From a bacterium UBA1790 (lineage in GTDB: Bacteria > Bacteroidota > Bacteroidia > Bacteroidales > Muribaculaceae), in the NCBI GenBank assembly GCA_002314465.1, contig DCGA01000142.1, forward strand, positions 1 through 12,816: 12,816 nt of DNA, given 5' to 3'. Position numbers and translations under genes: made by a program. Within the stretch, counting starts at the first letter, position 1. Each line of letters begins with the position of its first letter. This document shows, in pieces, positions 1 through 7,159 of this stretch. A model generated the notes under the pieces. It saw only the letters and a list, made by a program, of their open reading frames with translations, made no database searches and was not told the origin of the DNA.

Positions 1-743
1 GCACCGCAGGCAATGGTGATGAACATGGCGGGAATCATCGGGTCGCCGCCCTTAATGCCCAGTTTGGCCTCGCCCATGTTATACAAGCCGTCCCACAATT
101 CGGGCATGTTCGGATGCTTGAAAATGAGCATTACAAACAGTGCGATACCCATGAAGATAATAGAGAATGCAAAGATGGGATAAATCTTGCCTATAATCTT
201 GTCTACAGGCATCATGGTTGCAATTATGTAATACCCGAAGATAATGAGCATCCACACGAGCAGGCTTGAGAAAATGCCCTCAGGCATCATCCCGGCAAGC
301 AGAGTTGCGGGGCTCAGCACAAACACCGCGCCCACCATGATGAGAAGCAACAGTGAGAACGCAATCATTAATTTCTTCATGGTTCCACCCAGATATTTGC
401 CCACGATTTCGGGAAGGCCTATTCCCTCGTTCCTGATACTGATGGCGCCGGCAAAGTAATCGTGTGTTGCGCCGGCAAAGATACTGCCAATCACAATCCA
501 TAGGTAGGCTGCCGGGCCGTACCACATACCCATGATGGAGCCGAAGATGGGGCCTGTTCCCGCAATGTTGAGGAACTGAATCATAAAAATCTTCCAGTTG
601 GGCAGCACCATGAAGTCTACGCCGTCGTTGTATCGCACGGCGGGTGTGATTCGGCCGTCGGGACCGAACATGTTGTCTACAAACTTTCCGTAGACAAAAT
701 AGCCCAAGATAAGGGCCACAATGCTAAGGACAAATGTAATCAT
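1..743 (-). CDS. cstA: CstA-family carbon starvation / peptide transporter, 3' part missing
   Basis: This is the N-terminal 247 residues of a polytopic membrane protein; the C-terminal part lies beyond the left edge. Reading leftwards from the ATG at 741-743, the protein opens with a hydrophobic helix (residues about 2-18). It then shows blocks typical of the CstA family: GPDGRITPAVRYNDGVDF, a NIAGTGPIFGSIMG segment, and FAGATHDYFAG followed by ISIRNEGIGLPEIVG. Several further membrane helices follow. CstA proteins are inner-membrane transporters implicated in peptide or pyruvate uptake; the substrate here is not determined. The start lies 25 bases after the YigZ stop, so co-transcription with the dehydrogenase and yigZ is likely. 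A TAGGAT stretch about 13 bases upstream is only a weak ribosome-binding candidate. Family assignment is confident; the substrate is inference. Confidence 0.87.
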   Translation of the reverse strand, partial: MITFVLSIVALILGYFVYGKFVDNMFGPDGRITPAVRYNDGVDFMVLPNWKIFMIQFLNIAGTGPIFGSIMGMWYGPAAYLWIVIGSIFAGATHDYFAGAISIRNEGIGLPEIVGKYLGGTMKKLMIAFSLLLLIMVGAVFVLSPATLLAGMMPEGIFSSLLVWMLIIFGYYIIATMMPVDKIIGKIYPIFAFSIIFMGIALFVMLIFKHPNMPELWDGLYNMGEAKLGIKGGDPMIPAMFITIACG

Positions 744-768
744 AAAACTGTGTATATCCTAAAGTTGA

Positions 769-1365
769 TTATTCCTGAAAGGAAGTGCCGTCGATGTCGG
801 CGATGCGTCCACGCAAGGCTGGCATGTTGTCGGCGTCACACTGCAGCGTCATCGTGCAGGTGTTGTCGAATTGCTGGTCCACAATCTTCACGTCTCCGCC
901 CTTGGCGAGTTTCATTACATCGTTCATCGACAGGTAGGGGAATGTGAATGTAACTGTGGCCTGTTCGTGGCACTCGAGAATCTCGCCGGCCTCAATGGCA
1001 AGGCGAGCAGCCTCACGATAGGCAACGATAAGCCCCGATGTGCCCAGTTTGATGCCGCCAAAGTAGCGTATCACTACAATAACGACATTAGTGAGTCCGA
1101 ATGAATTGATCTGTCCCAGGATGGGTTTGCCTGCAGTTCCGCTGGGCTCGCCGTTGTCGCTGCTCAGGTACTCGTTGCGCTGAGTGCCTATCATGTAGGC
1201 CCAGCACACGTGGCGCGCGTCGTGGTATTCGTTGGTATAACGCTTTACCACGGCCTTCGCCTCGTCGGCAGTCTGCACGGGCTCAACGTAGGAGATGAAC
1301 TTGCTCATCTTCTCCTTGTAGAGGCCTTGCGACACTCCCTTCACTGTCTTAAAGAAATCACTCAT
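769..1365 (-). CDS. yigZ: YigZ / IMPACT family protein
   Basis: A 198-residue protein of the usual length for bacterial YigZ. The N-terminal IMPACT domain is clear: EYHDARHVCWAY (about 46-57), SSDNGEPSGTAGKPIL (about 68-83) and VVIRYFGGIKLGTSGLIVAY (about 97-116). A C-terminal DUF1949-like ferredoxin-fold region of about 60 residues follows. The family is conserved across life (eukaryotic IMPACT regulates Gcn2). The bacterial function is not settled, with roles in translation or nucleic-acid binding suggested. Its ATG (1363-1365) directly abuts the TAA of the upstream dehydrogenase (1366-1368), with no base between. This points to translational coupling in the same operon, with the CstA gene downstream. 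Family identity is very secure; the function in this cell is not known. Confidence 0.93.
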   Translation of the reverse strand: MSDFFKTVKGVSQGLYKEKMSKFISYVEPVQTADEAKAVVKRYTNEYHDARHVCWAYMIGTQRNEYLSSDNGEPSGTAGKPILGQINSFGLTNVVIVVIRYFGGIKLGTSGLIVAYREAARLAIEAGEILECHEQATVTFTFPYLSMNDVMKLAKGGDVKIVDQQFDNTCTMTLQCDADNMPALRGRIADIDGTSFQE

Positions 1366-2553
1366 TTACTTATTGGCCATGTTGTATATAGCAGCCATTG
1401 CTGTTGTGTCTATTTTCTCAATCGAGCCGTATGAGAGTTTGCCGCCGTGGCTGCACTTGTCGACCATCTCGGCAATCTCGGCATCGGTTACGGGGCGTCC
1501 CAGCAGTTCGGGAATGCTGGTAGGCATGCCTATTGTGCGGTAGAAGTCTTCTACGGCTTCGATACCACGCAATGCGGTTGCCTCAAGGTCGGTGTAGTCG
1601 CATTCCACGCCCATCACGTTTACCGCAAACTGTACGAAACGGTTCACATGGCGAGGCATCATGTAGCGTGCCCAACTGCCCCACATAGCCGCAAGGCCGG
1701 CACCATGAGTCACGCCGAACATCGCACTCAGTTCATGCTCGAGTTTGTGTGTCACGAAGTCTTTCTCGCCACCGCATTCGGTAAGGTCGTTGTGCGCAAG
1801 GCTTCCTGCCCACATGATTTGTGCGCGCAGACGATAGTCCTCGGGGCGCTTGAGCACTTCTACTGCACAGTCCTTGACAGTGCGAAGCAGTGCCTCCGAG
1901 ATTGCGTCGGTGAGCATCATGTCCTGATGGGCGCAGAAGTAGCGCTCCATGGTGTGCATCATGATGTCGGTAGCACCTGCAGCGGTCTGATATGCGGGTA
2001 GGGTATATGTTCGCTCGGGATTCATGATGGCAAACTTGCATCGGCACAGGTCGCTGTTCACGCCGCGCTTGAGCATCCCGGCCTCGTCGTTGGTAATGAC
2101 GCAGCTGCTGCTCATCTCACTGCCGGCAGCGGGAATAGTAAGCACGGCAGCTACGGGCAGGCATGCCTTGGGTACAGCCTTGCCGTCCCACAAGTCCCAC
2201 ACGTCGCCCTCGTAGGGTACGCCGTAGGCTATGGCCTTCGCCGAGTCGATAACGCTGCCGCCGCCCACTGCCAGAATGAAGTCGACCTTCTCGTTGCGGC
2301 ACAACTCAATGCCGCGGCGCACCATCGACAGTTCGGGATTGGGGACAACGCCACCCAGTTCCACCGTGTATAATCCGGCCTCGTTGAGAAGCGTGAGCAT
2401 CTTGTCGAGAAGTCCCGACCTGCGGGCACTGCCACCGCCATAGTGAACCAGAACGCGGCTTCCGCCGTATTGCTTAACCAAGGTGGCTACCTGCTGTTCG
2501 CTCTCGCGGCCAAATACCACTCGCGTGGGAGTATAGAAATTGAAATCCTTCAT
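1366..2553 (-). CDS. Iron-containing alcohol dehydrogenase (BdhA/YqhD-type)
   Basis: A 395-residue group III alcohol dehydrogenase, the normal length for the family. It should reduce aldehydes to alcohols, or the reverse, in the cytoplasm. The N-terminal nucleotide-binding half contains HYGGGSARRSG (about 37-47) and GGGSVIDSAKAIA (about 97-109). The first resembles the NADPH-contacting loop of YqhD/BdhA enzymes, so NADPH use is likely but inferred. Likely metal ligands in the helical C-terminal half are Asp196 and His200 (ATDIMMH), His269 (VTHK) and His283 (THGAG). The 269-to-283 spacing of 14 matches FucO and YqhD. It is the first gene of a minus-strand operon with yigZ directly abutting, and has a good promoter 23-52 bases upstream. 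The physiological aldehyde (butyraldehyde, methylglyoxal-type or lipid-derived) cannot be told from sequence. Confidence 0.92.
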   Translation of the reverse strand: MKDFNFYTPTRVVFGRESEQQVATLVKQYGGSRVLVHYGGGSARRSGLLDKMLTLLNEAGLYTVELGGVVPNPELSMVRRGIELCRNEKVDFILAVGGGSVIDSAKAIAYGVPYEGDVWDLWDGKAVPKACLPVAAVLTIPAAGSEMSSSCVITNDEAGMLKRGVNSDLCRCKFAIMNPERTYTLPAYQTAAGATDIMMHTMERYFCAHQDMMLTDAISEALLRTVKDCAVEVLKRPEDYRLRAQIMWAGSLAHNDLTECGGEKDFVTHKLEHELSAMFGVTHGAGLAAMWGSWARYMMPRHVNRFVQFAVNVMGVECDYTDLEATALRGIEAVEDFYRTIGMPTSIPELLGRPVTDAEIAEMVDKCSHGGKLSYGSIEKIDTTAMAAIYNMANK

Positions 2554-2575
2554 AACTATTCTTTTGTATTATGTG

Positions 2576-2605
2576 CAAAGTTACTAATTATTTAACGAAA
2601 ACAAA
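2576..2605 (-). promoter_or_regulatory. Bacteroidetes-type promoter for the dehydrogenase-yigZ-cstA operon
   Basis: Read on the minus strand, TAACTTTG (2576-2583) matches the TAnnTTTG -7 consensus exactly. A TTTG (2602-2605) lies 18 bases upstream as the -33 element. Transcription should begin near 2569, giving a leader of about 16 bases before the ATG at 2553. The surroundings are AT-rich, as usual for this promoter class. Confidence 0.65.
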
Positions 2606-2647
2606 AACGAAATGTACAAAGTATTCTAAGTTTTTGTGTTAGCAGAT

Positions 2648-2690
2648 ACAAAAAATACACTCCCGCTCGGACTGATGCCGGGCGAGAGTG
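2648..2690 (-). terminator. Intrinsic terminator of the MBOAT-DHHW operon
   Basis: An inverted repeat pairs 2658-2670 with 2678-2690 (13 positions, one mismatch and one G-U pair) around a 7-base loop. On the minus strand it is followed by a run of six T (complement of 2650-2655). It lies 24 bases beyond the stop of the last DHHW gene and upstream of the dehydrogenase promoter, so it separates the two minus-strand operons. Confidence 0.8.
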
Positions 2691-2713
2691 CATGTGTTGT
2701 ATCAGTGTTGTGT

Positions 2714-4213
2714 TTACTCTGAGGGAGTTTCAACTGATGCCGGTTCCTTGGGTGCCGGAGCAGGTTCTTCTTTAGGAGTATCCTTAACCGGTGTCTCCTT
2801 GGGTGTTTCTGCCTTGGGTTGTTTTTTCTCCTTTGGTTTCTCTGCGGGTTTTGAGTCAGAAGGAGTGGGAGGAGGCATGGTTGTACCTGTTTGGTCAAGG
2901 AAGCGCAGGCACGCACGTGCACTGCCGCCGGTATAGGCCTTGTATATGTTGTTGGCAAACAGGATGTCGGTAATGTGGTTGGCGGCAACATATTGGCGCA
3001 TGTTCTTGTTGAAATAACGTGTGTCTATCACGTGGATTTCCTCAAACGAATAGAACAGGAAACCGGGCAGAGCGTTGCCGTAACTGTCCTTGAGGATGAT
3101 GAGTCGGCGGCCGTTCTTTGTGGCTGTACGCACGGTTGTTATCTTGGTGTCACCGCCCATGAACGTACCATAGGCGTTGCTGTTACCGTCCTTCAGGTGA
3201 TAGAAAAATCTGCCTTGGCTTGGAGCGCTTTCCCGGGTGATCTGGAATCCCTTGCTCACGGTGTAGTTGATGTAGGTAGTTGTGTAGTCGATGCCGCGAG
3301 GCTCGTAGTATACGAAATCCTCGGGGGCGTTCTTCAATGCTATGTCATGAGAGAATCCGTACATAGTGCCAACATAGTTGCGAACTACGCGTTTGTCATA
3401 GTTTGACAAGTCTTTGAAGGGTACTCCGGCAACGTGGGCAAACTTTTGTGCGGCATAATAGGCGCCGAGTGGTGCCCAGTGGTGGTCGGTGCGCAGGTAG
3501 ATGTCCTCAGTGACATGTTGTGACAACGGTGTGTAGCAGTCTACAGCCTTGACGCTGGGCAACAAATGGTTGTAGATATTACGGATCACGGGCAACTGCG
3601 GGCGTGACATCTTCTTTGCCTTTTCGGGCAGATAGAACTCGCTGGAAATGGGAATCACCATGCAGTAGATGTTCACGCTATTGCCAAATACCTCCTTGTA
3701 TCGGTTGGCTGTCTCGGCATAGGCTGTACCTCCCTCAGGCGAACCTCCGAATGCATTAAGCGCCCTGACGTTGCTTCCCGAACCCACGAGAATGATGCCT
3801 GCACTTGCAATCTTGGCGTTCTCGTCGGCCATGTTGCCGCCTTCAAATTCGGCTATGTTGCGGTTGTCGTCATCATCGTTGAGAGGGGTGGCTTCGGCAT
3901 CGGCAGCCGGAGCCTCGTCGGCGCTGGCGTGGAACACAATGTTGTCGTCGCTGCTGCCCAGTTGCAGCGACGTGTATTGCTTCACGGTCATCGACATTGT
4001 CATGAGCACGTCGCGGTAGGGCTCGCTGTCGCTGAACCACTGGTTCACTTCGCTTGTGAATGTGCCGTCTTGCAGTTTCTCGATGGAGAATGACGGGAAT
4101 GTTGCGAGTTCGCGACGCTCGAGTTCCGAATAGGTGCTTCGGGGGAAAGTCGCAAACACCGCTGCCATCGTGAAGAACAGGATGCTTATTAGTATGATGA
4201 AAACCCTATTCAT
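2714..4213 (-). CDS. DHHW-family protein, membrane-anchored, with Pro/Lys/Glu-rich tail
   Basis: A 499-residue exported protein. A hydrophobic N-terminal segment (about 4-22) looks like an uncleaved anchor or signal peptide. A family-typical ELERRELATFP...QDGTF segment follows (about 30-52). An acidic low-complexity linker (about 97-133) includes four consecutive Asp. The core contains TDHHWAPLGAYYAAQ (Asp243, His244-245, Trp246) and LKDSYGNALPG (Ser377). By analogy with AlgX/AlgJ SGNH-like acetyltransferases, Asp243, a DHHW histidine and Ser377 are the candidate catalytic residues (inference). The last 55 or so residues (about 445-499) are almost entirely Pro, Lys, Glu, Ala and Thr and look disordered. 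Its ATG overlaps the stop of the upstream paralogue by four bases (ATGA), indicating tight coupling. Likely role: periplasmic partner of the MBOAT protein in O-acylation of an envelope glycan. The substrate is unknown. Confidence 0.85.
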   Translation of the reverse strand: MNRVFIILISILFFTMAAVFATFPRSTYSELERRELATFPSFSIEKLQDGTFTSEVNQWFSDSEPYRDVLMTMSMTVKQYTSLQLGSSDDNIVFHASADEAPAADAEATPLNDDDDNRNIAEFEGGNMADENAKIASAGIILVGSGSNVRALNAFGGSPEGGTAYAETANRYKEVFGNSVNIYCMVIPISSEFYLPEKAKKMSRPQLPVIRNIYNHLLPSVKAVDCYTPLSQHVTEDIYLRTDHHWAPLGAYYAAQKFAHVAGVPFKDLSNYDKRVVRNYVGTMYGFSHDIALKNAPEDFVYYEPRGIDYTTTYINYTVSKGFQITRESAPSQGRFFYHLKDGNSNAYGTFMGGDTKITTVRTATKNGRRLIILKDSYGNALPGFLFYSFEEIHVIDTRYFNKNMRQYVAANHITDILFANNIYKAYTGGSARACLRFLDQTGTTMPPPTPSDSKPAEKPKEKKQPKAETPKETPVKDTPKEEPAPAPKEPASVETPSE

Positions 4214-5229
4214 TGCTCTAAGTAATTGCGGTAGTACTTGGTTGTGCGTGCTGTTGCGGCATGTCCCGTGTTGTTGGCAAACAGAATATCGGTTACACCA
4301 TGTTCCTTTACATACTCGGTGAGATTGAGTGTGAAGTAACGGCAGTCTACTACATGTATTTCTTCAAAGGAGTAGAAGAGATATCCGGGCAATGCATTGC
4401 CGAAGCTGTCCTTGAGAATGAGCAAGCGGCGGCCATTACCGGTGGATGTCTTTACCTGGGTGAGTTTGTAGTCACCGCCCATGAATGTGCAGTAGGCCAT
4501 ACCGCTGCCGTCGTCATATTTCCAGAAGAAATCGCCCTCGTGGGGCTCGCTGGCTTTCACCACATTGCGTCGAGCCTTGTCGAGTGTGTACTCGATGAAG
4601 GTGGTGGTATAGTCAACGTCCTTGGGGACATAATATATGAAATCTTCGGGAGCTTCCTTTACCTCTTTGACCCCCGACCATTTATACATTGTTCCCACGA
4701 AGTCGTGTACATACCGCTTGTCATAATTTGACAAATCCTTGAATGGTACGTCTGCTGCAGCGGCGAACTGCTGAGCTGCATAATATGCTCCGAGTGGAGC
4801 CCAGTGGTGATCGGTGCGTGAATATATCGCCTCGTCGGCATGAGCCTTCATGGTGGACAGCAGTTCTATGCCCTTAACGTTCTTGTCAAGGCTGGCGAAG
4901 CAAGATGCAATGGCTTTGTCCTGTGAGCGGGTAATGTCGGCTTTGAAGTCTGCACCATACACAGCCACTGCTGTGGGGATGGGCATGCAATAGATGTTTA
5001 CTTTGCCTTCAAAGTGCTTGTAATAAAGATTGGCAACCGCCGCATAGTCGGCGAGGCAATCACTACCGCCTTTAAATGTGCTCATTGCCCTCACATTGCA
5101 AGAGTCGCCCATGACAACAATACCCTGGTTGCCAAATCGAAGGCGAGGCTGTGCCACGCTATCGGTAGTCTGGGCGAGTGCGCCCAGTGTAATTGCTGCT
5201 ATATATAAGAATGAGAGTATGCGAATCAT
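4210..5229 (-). CDS. DHHW-family protein, secreted, shorter paralogue
   Basis: A 339-residue protein starting at the ATG at 5229. A TTG two codons upstream (5235) is possible but less likely. A hydrophobic segment (about 3-17) ending near ALAQ looks like a cleavable signal peptide, so the mature protein should be periplasmic. It lacks the ERREL...DGTF segment and the Pro/Lys/Glu tail of its neighbour. It begins almost directly with a GIVVMGDSCNVRAMS strand (about 36-50). The core carries RTDHHWAPLGAYYAAQ (Asp140, His141-142) and LKDSFGNALPG (Ser275), matching the downstream paralogue nearly residue for residue. It lies 12 bases after the MBOAT stop and shares an ATGA overlap with the next gene. 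Likely role: SGNH-like acyl-handling partner of the MBOAT protein. Which of the two paralogues does the final transfer cannot be told. Confidence 0.83.
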   Translation of the reverse strand: MIRILSFLYIAAITLGALAQTTDSVAQPRLRFGNQGIVVMGDSCNVRAMSTFKGGSDCLADYAAVANLYYKHFEGKVNIYCMPIPTAVAVYGADFKADITRSQDKAIASCFASLDKNVKGIELLSTMKAHADEAIYSRTDHHWAPLGAYYAAQQFAAAADVPFKDLSNYDKRYVHDFVGTMYKWSGVKEVKEAPEDFIYYVPKDVDYTTTFIEYTLDKARRNVVKASEPHEGDFFWKYDDGSGMAYCTFMGGDYKLTQVKTSTGNGRRLLILKDSFGNALPGYLFYSFEEIHVVDCRYFTLNLTEYVKEHGVTDILFANNTGHAATARTTKYYRNYLEQ

Positions 5230-5241
5230 AATCAATCGGGA

Positions 5242-6690
5242 TTAAAATCTTGTGTAAAGGAATGCGTTGTTTGTTGCACCCACAAGGAGTGCCGAACTGA
5301 TGACGAGTATCACTATCGAGAACACGATGCGGGTACACATAACGCCAAATCGGTACATGGCTGTGTCTTCGCCGCCTGTGGTCCATGCCCACAATTGGGT
5401 AGCCCACTTGCGTACGGGCATTGCAAAGACGATTGCCACTATCCACAGCCAGAAGTTGTTCATGAAAGCGGCCTCGGTGATAATGTTGTGGAATTCCTTG
5501 GACTGTCCGAAGAATACATTGAAGAACTGGCCCATCTGCGCCACATCTACAAAGTAGAAGATACCCCAACCGATAACCACAAGCACAAAACTATAGATGT
5601 GCATGAAGAATGCGGGAATGTGCCACTTGAGTAGGGTGTATTTCTCAATCATGAGTATCACGCCGAAGTACAGACCCCACAGGATGAAATTCCAACTTGC
5701 ACCATGCCACATACCGGTGAGGAACCACACGATGAGCAGGTTGAGCCACTGGTGACGGCGGTTACCGCCCAGGGGGATGTACACATAGTCACGGAAGAAA
5801 CTACCCAGCGACATGTGCCAGCGACGCCAGAAGTCGGTAATCGAACTGCAGCAATAAGGATGGTTGAAGTTCTCGTTGAAACGGAATCCCAGGCAACGGC
5901 CGATACCGATTGCCATATCGGAGTAACCCGAGAAGTCGTAGTAAATCTGGAAAGTGAATGCCAGCAATCCCAACCATGCACCTGTAGTGCTCAGGTCGGC
6001 AAATCCGTTGGCAAGGAACTGGTCGGCGATTTCCGACAACTGGTTGGCGATGATAACCTTCTTGCCAAGGCCCAGCATGAAGCGAGAAATACCCTCGGCA
6101 ATGTCCTTATCCTTAACGCGGCGCCCGTGTATATCGTTAACTATGGTGCCATATCTCACGATGGGACCTGCAATGAGCTGCGGGAACATAGAGATGTAGA
6201 GCAGCAATCCCCAGTAGCTGCGTTGGGCAGGAGATTCCTTGCGGTAAACGTCTACAAGATAAGATATTGACTGGAAGGTGTAGAAACTGATGCCGATGGG
6301 CAGCGCAATCTGCGGAACGGCGCACGGAATGCCAACGGCGTTAAGTTGCTCGGCAAAGAATCCGGCATACTTGAATGTGCCAAGCACAGCAAGGTTACAG
6401 GCAACGCCCACGCCGAGCGAGAATCCACGACCGCGTTCGAGCGAGTCCATGATGCGTCCCACGATGAAATTCATGAGTACGCTTGCCAGCATCAGGAATA
6501 CGTATATAGGCTCGCCCCATGCATAGAAGATGAGCGAGAATACTACCAGTACAAAGTTTTTAGCGGCGTTTTGGGGCGCGCGAGTGTCTTCGTCACCGAG
6601 TAATAATTGGTCTACGGCCGCTCCAAGCAAATAGCAAAGGATAAAAGCGGGCAGAAACGCAAATAAAAAGAATAAGTCGGCAAATACCAT
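5242..6690 (-). CDS. MBOAT family O-acyltransferase (AlgI-like)
   Basis: A 482-residue polytopic inner-membrane protein, the usual length for AlgI-type MBOAT enzymes. Recognisable blocks are LPIGISFYTFQSISYLVDVYR (about 130-150), GPIVRY (175-180), SGYSDMAIGIGRCLGFRFNENFNHPY (about 254-279), DFWRRWHMSLGSFFRDYVYIPLGG (about 286-309) and LTGMWHGASWNF (about 324-335). His329 in WHG corresponds to the invariant catalytic histidine of the superfamily, and His292 is the second conserved one. Such proteins accept an acyl group, usually acetyl, in the cytoplasm and hand it to an extracytoplasmic partner that modifies a polysaccharide. Here the two following genes encode AlgX/AlgJ-like DHHW proteins, which supplies that partner. 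It is first in the operon, with a TAACTTTG box 35-42 bases upstream. The polymer modified is unknown because no synthesis genes are adjacent. Confidence 0.93.
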   Translation of the reverse strand: MVFADLFFLFAFLPAFILCYLLGAAVDQLLLGDEDTRAPQNAAKNFVLVVFSLIFYAWGEPIYVFLMLASVLMNFIVGRIMDSLERGRGFSLGVGVACNLAVLGTFKYAGFFAEQLNAVGIPCAVPQIALPIGISFYTFQSISYLVDVYRKESPAQRSYWGLLLYISMFPQLIAGPIVRYGTIVNDIHGRRVKDKDIAEGISRFMLGLGKKVIIANQLSEIADQFLANGFADLSTTGAWLGLLAFTFQIYYDFSGYSDMAIGIGRCLGFRFNENFNHPYCCSSITDFWRRWHMSLGSFFRDYVYIPLGGNRRHQWLNLLIVWFLTGMWHGASWNFILWGLYFGVILMIEKYTLLKWHIPAFFMHIYSFVLVVIGWGIFYFVDVAQMGQFFNVFFGQSKEFHNIITEAAFMNNFWLWIVAIVFAMPVRKWATQLWAWTTGGEDTAMYRFGVMCTRIVFSIVILVISSALLVGATNNAFLYTRF

Positions 6691-6724
6691 GATGTAGCCT
6701 TATACTATTTTTCGTAACAAGTTG

Positions 6725-6732
6725 CAAAGTTA
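6725..6732 (-). promoter_or_regulatory. -7 box (TAACTTTG) upstream of the MBOAT operon
   Basis: On the minus strand TAACTTTG matches TAnnTTTG exactly and sits 34 bases before the MBOAT ATG, giving a leader of roughly 28 bases. No clear TTTG is seen at the -33 position; the sequence there is a run of T. The extended form TAACTTTGC also occurs before the dehydrogenase and the 122-residue membrane protein. Confidence 0.55.
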
Positions 6733-6832
6733 CAACAATTTCACGAATAGAAAAAAAACAACAGATTTTCTTTTTATTAGTGTAATAAAAAGTATTGTTG
6801 CTGCGTTTAATGGATAATAAAACAACAGCGAT

Positions 6833-7051
6833 ATGAAAGACCGAAATATCAAAATGGCAAAGAGAATCTACTACATCTGCAGTGTGTTGTTTGTTCTCTC
6901 TTTAGGACTGCTGGGATGGGTTGCTTATGATTATTTCCACGGTAATGCTTCCTTTCGCGACCTTGTAACTGTAATATTAAATGTATGTCTGTTTGGGGTG
7001 ATTTCACTGCGCAACCGCAAGGTGGCCCAAGGTGGCTACAAGGATGATTAA
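6833..7051 (+). CDS. Small two-helix membrane protein, unknown
   Basis: A 72-residue protein I do not recognise. A basic start (MKDRNIKMAKR) is followed by a hydrophobic helix (about 11-32), a short polar loop (YDYFHGNASFRD), a second helix (about 43-59) and a basic/acidic tail ending in KDD. This predicts an inner-membrane hairpin. The ATG at 6833 is used here; an in-frame ATG at 6854 (residue 8) is an alternative, and neither has a Shine-Dalgarno sequence. The gene is divergent from the MBOAT operon. The only promoter candidate is TATTGTTG at 6793-6800, one mismatch from consensus. The alternating hydrophobic design and basic flanks favour a real gene over chance, but there is no homology evidence. 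Confidence 0.6.
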   Translation: MKDRNIKMAKRIYYICSVLFVLSLGLLGWVAYDYFHGNASFRDLVTVILNVCLFGVISLRNRKVAQGGYKDD

Positions 7052-7102
7052 TCCTCGAGCGCAGGGTGCTTTTCTTGCAGAAAGTCCTTTTTTTACAATC
7101 TA

Positions 7103-7133
7103 CTGCGGCAAGGTCTTTGTAACTTTGCCGCAG
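7103..7133. repeat. Inverted repeat overlapping a -7 promoter box
   Basis: The arms 7103-7113 and 7123-7133 pair over 11 positions (one G-T), with a 9-base spacer (7114-7122). The right arm and spacer include TAACTTTG (7120-7127). Neither side carries the T-run expected of an intrinsic terminator, so an operator or a promoter-occluding structure is a better reading than termination. This is inference from position only. Confidence 0.55.
7120..7127 (+). promoter_or_regulatory. -7 box (TAACTTTG) for the 122-residue membrane protein gene
   Basis: It matches TAnnTTTG exactly and lies 32 bases before the ATG at 7160, giving a leader of about 26 bases. The -33 region is a T-rich stretch (7088-7094) without a clean TTTG. 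It overlaps the inverted repeat at 7103-7133. Confidence 0.5.
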
Positions 7134-7159
7134 ATTAATGATTGAGAGAAATTTAGACT

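Noticed and set aside
1447..2001. A 184-codon plus-strand frame inside the alcohol dehydrogenase gene
   Set aside because: It is a shadow of the real gene; the Cys/His-rich translation is an artefact of the complement of Gly/Ala/Met codons.
5230..5235. TTG start for the shorter DHHW protein, two codons upstream of the ATG
   Set aside because: The ATG at 5229 gives a normal signal peptide, and TTG starts are rare; the TTG is kept only as an alternative.
5704..6270. A 188-codon plus-strand frame inside the MBOAT gene
   Set aside because: It is fully contained in a confidently identified gene on the other strand, and the predicted protein resembles no family I know.
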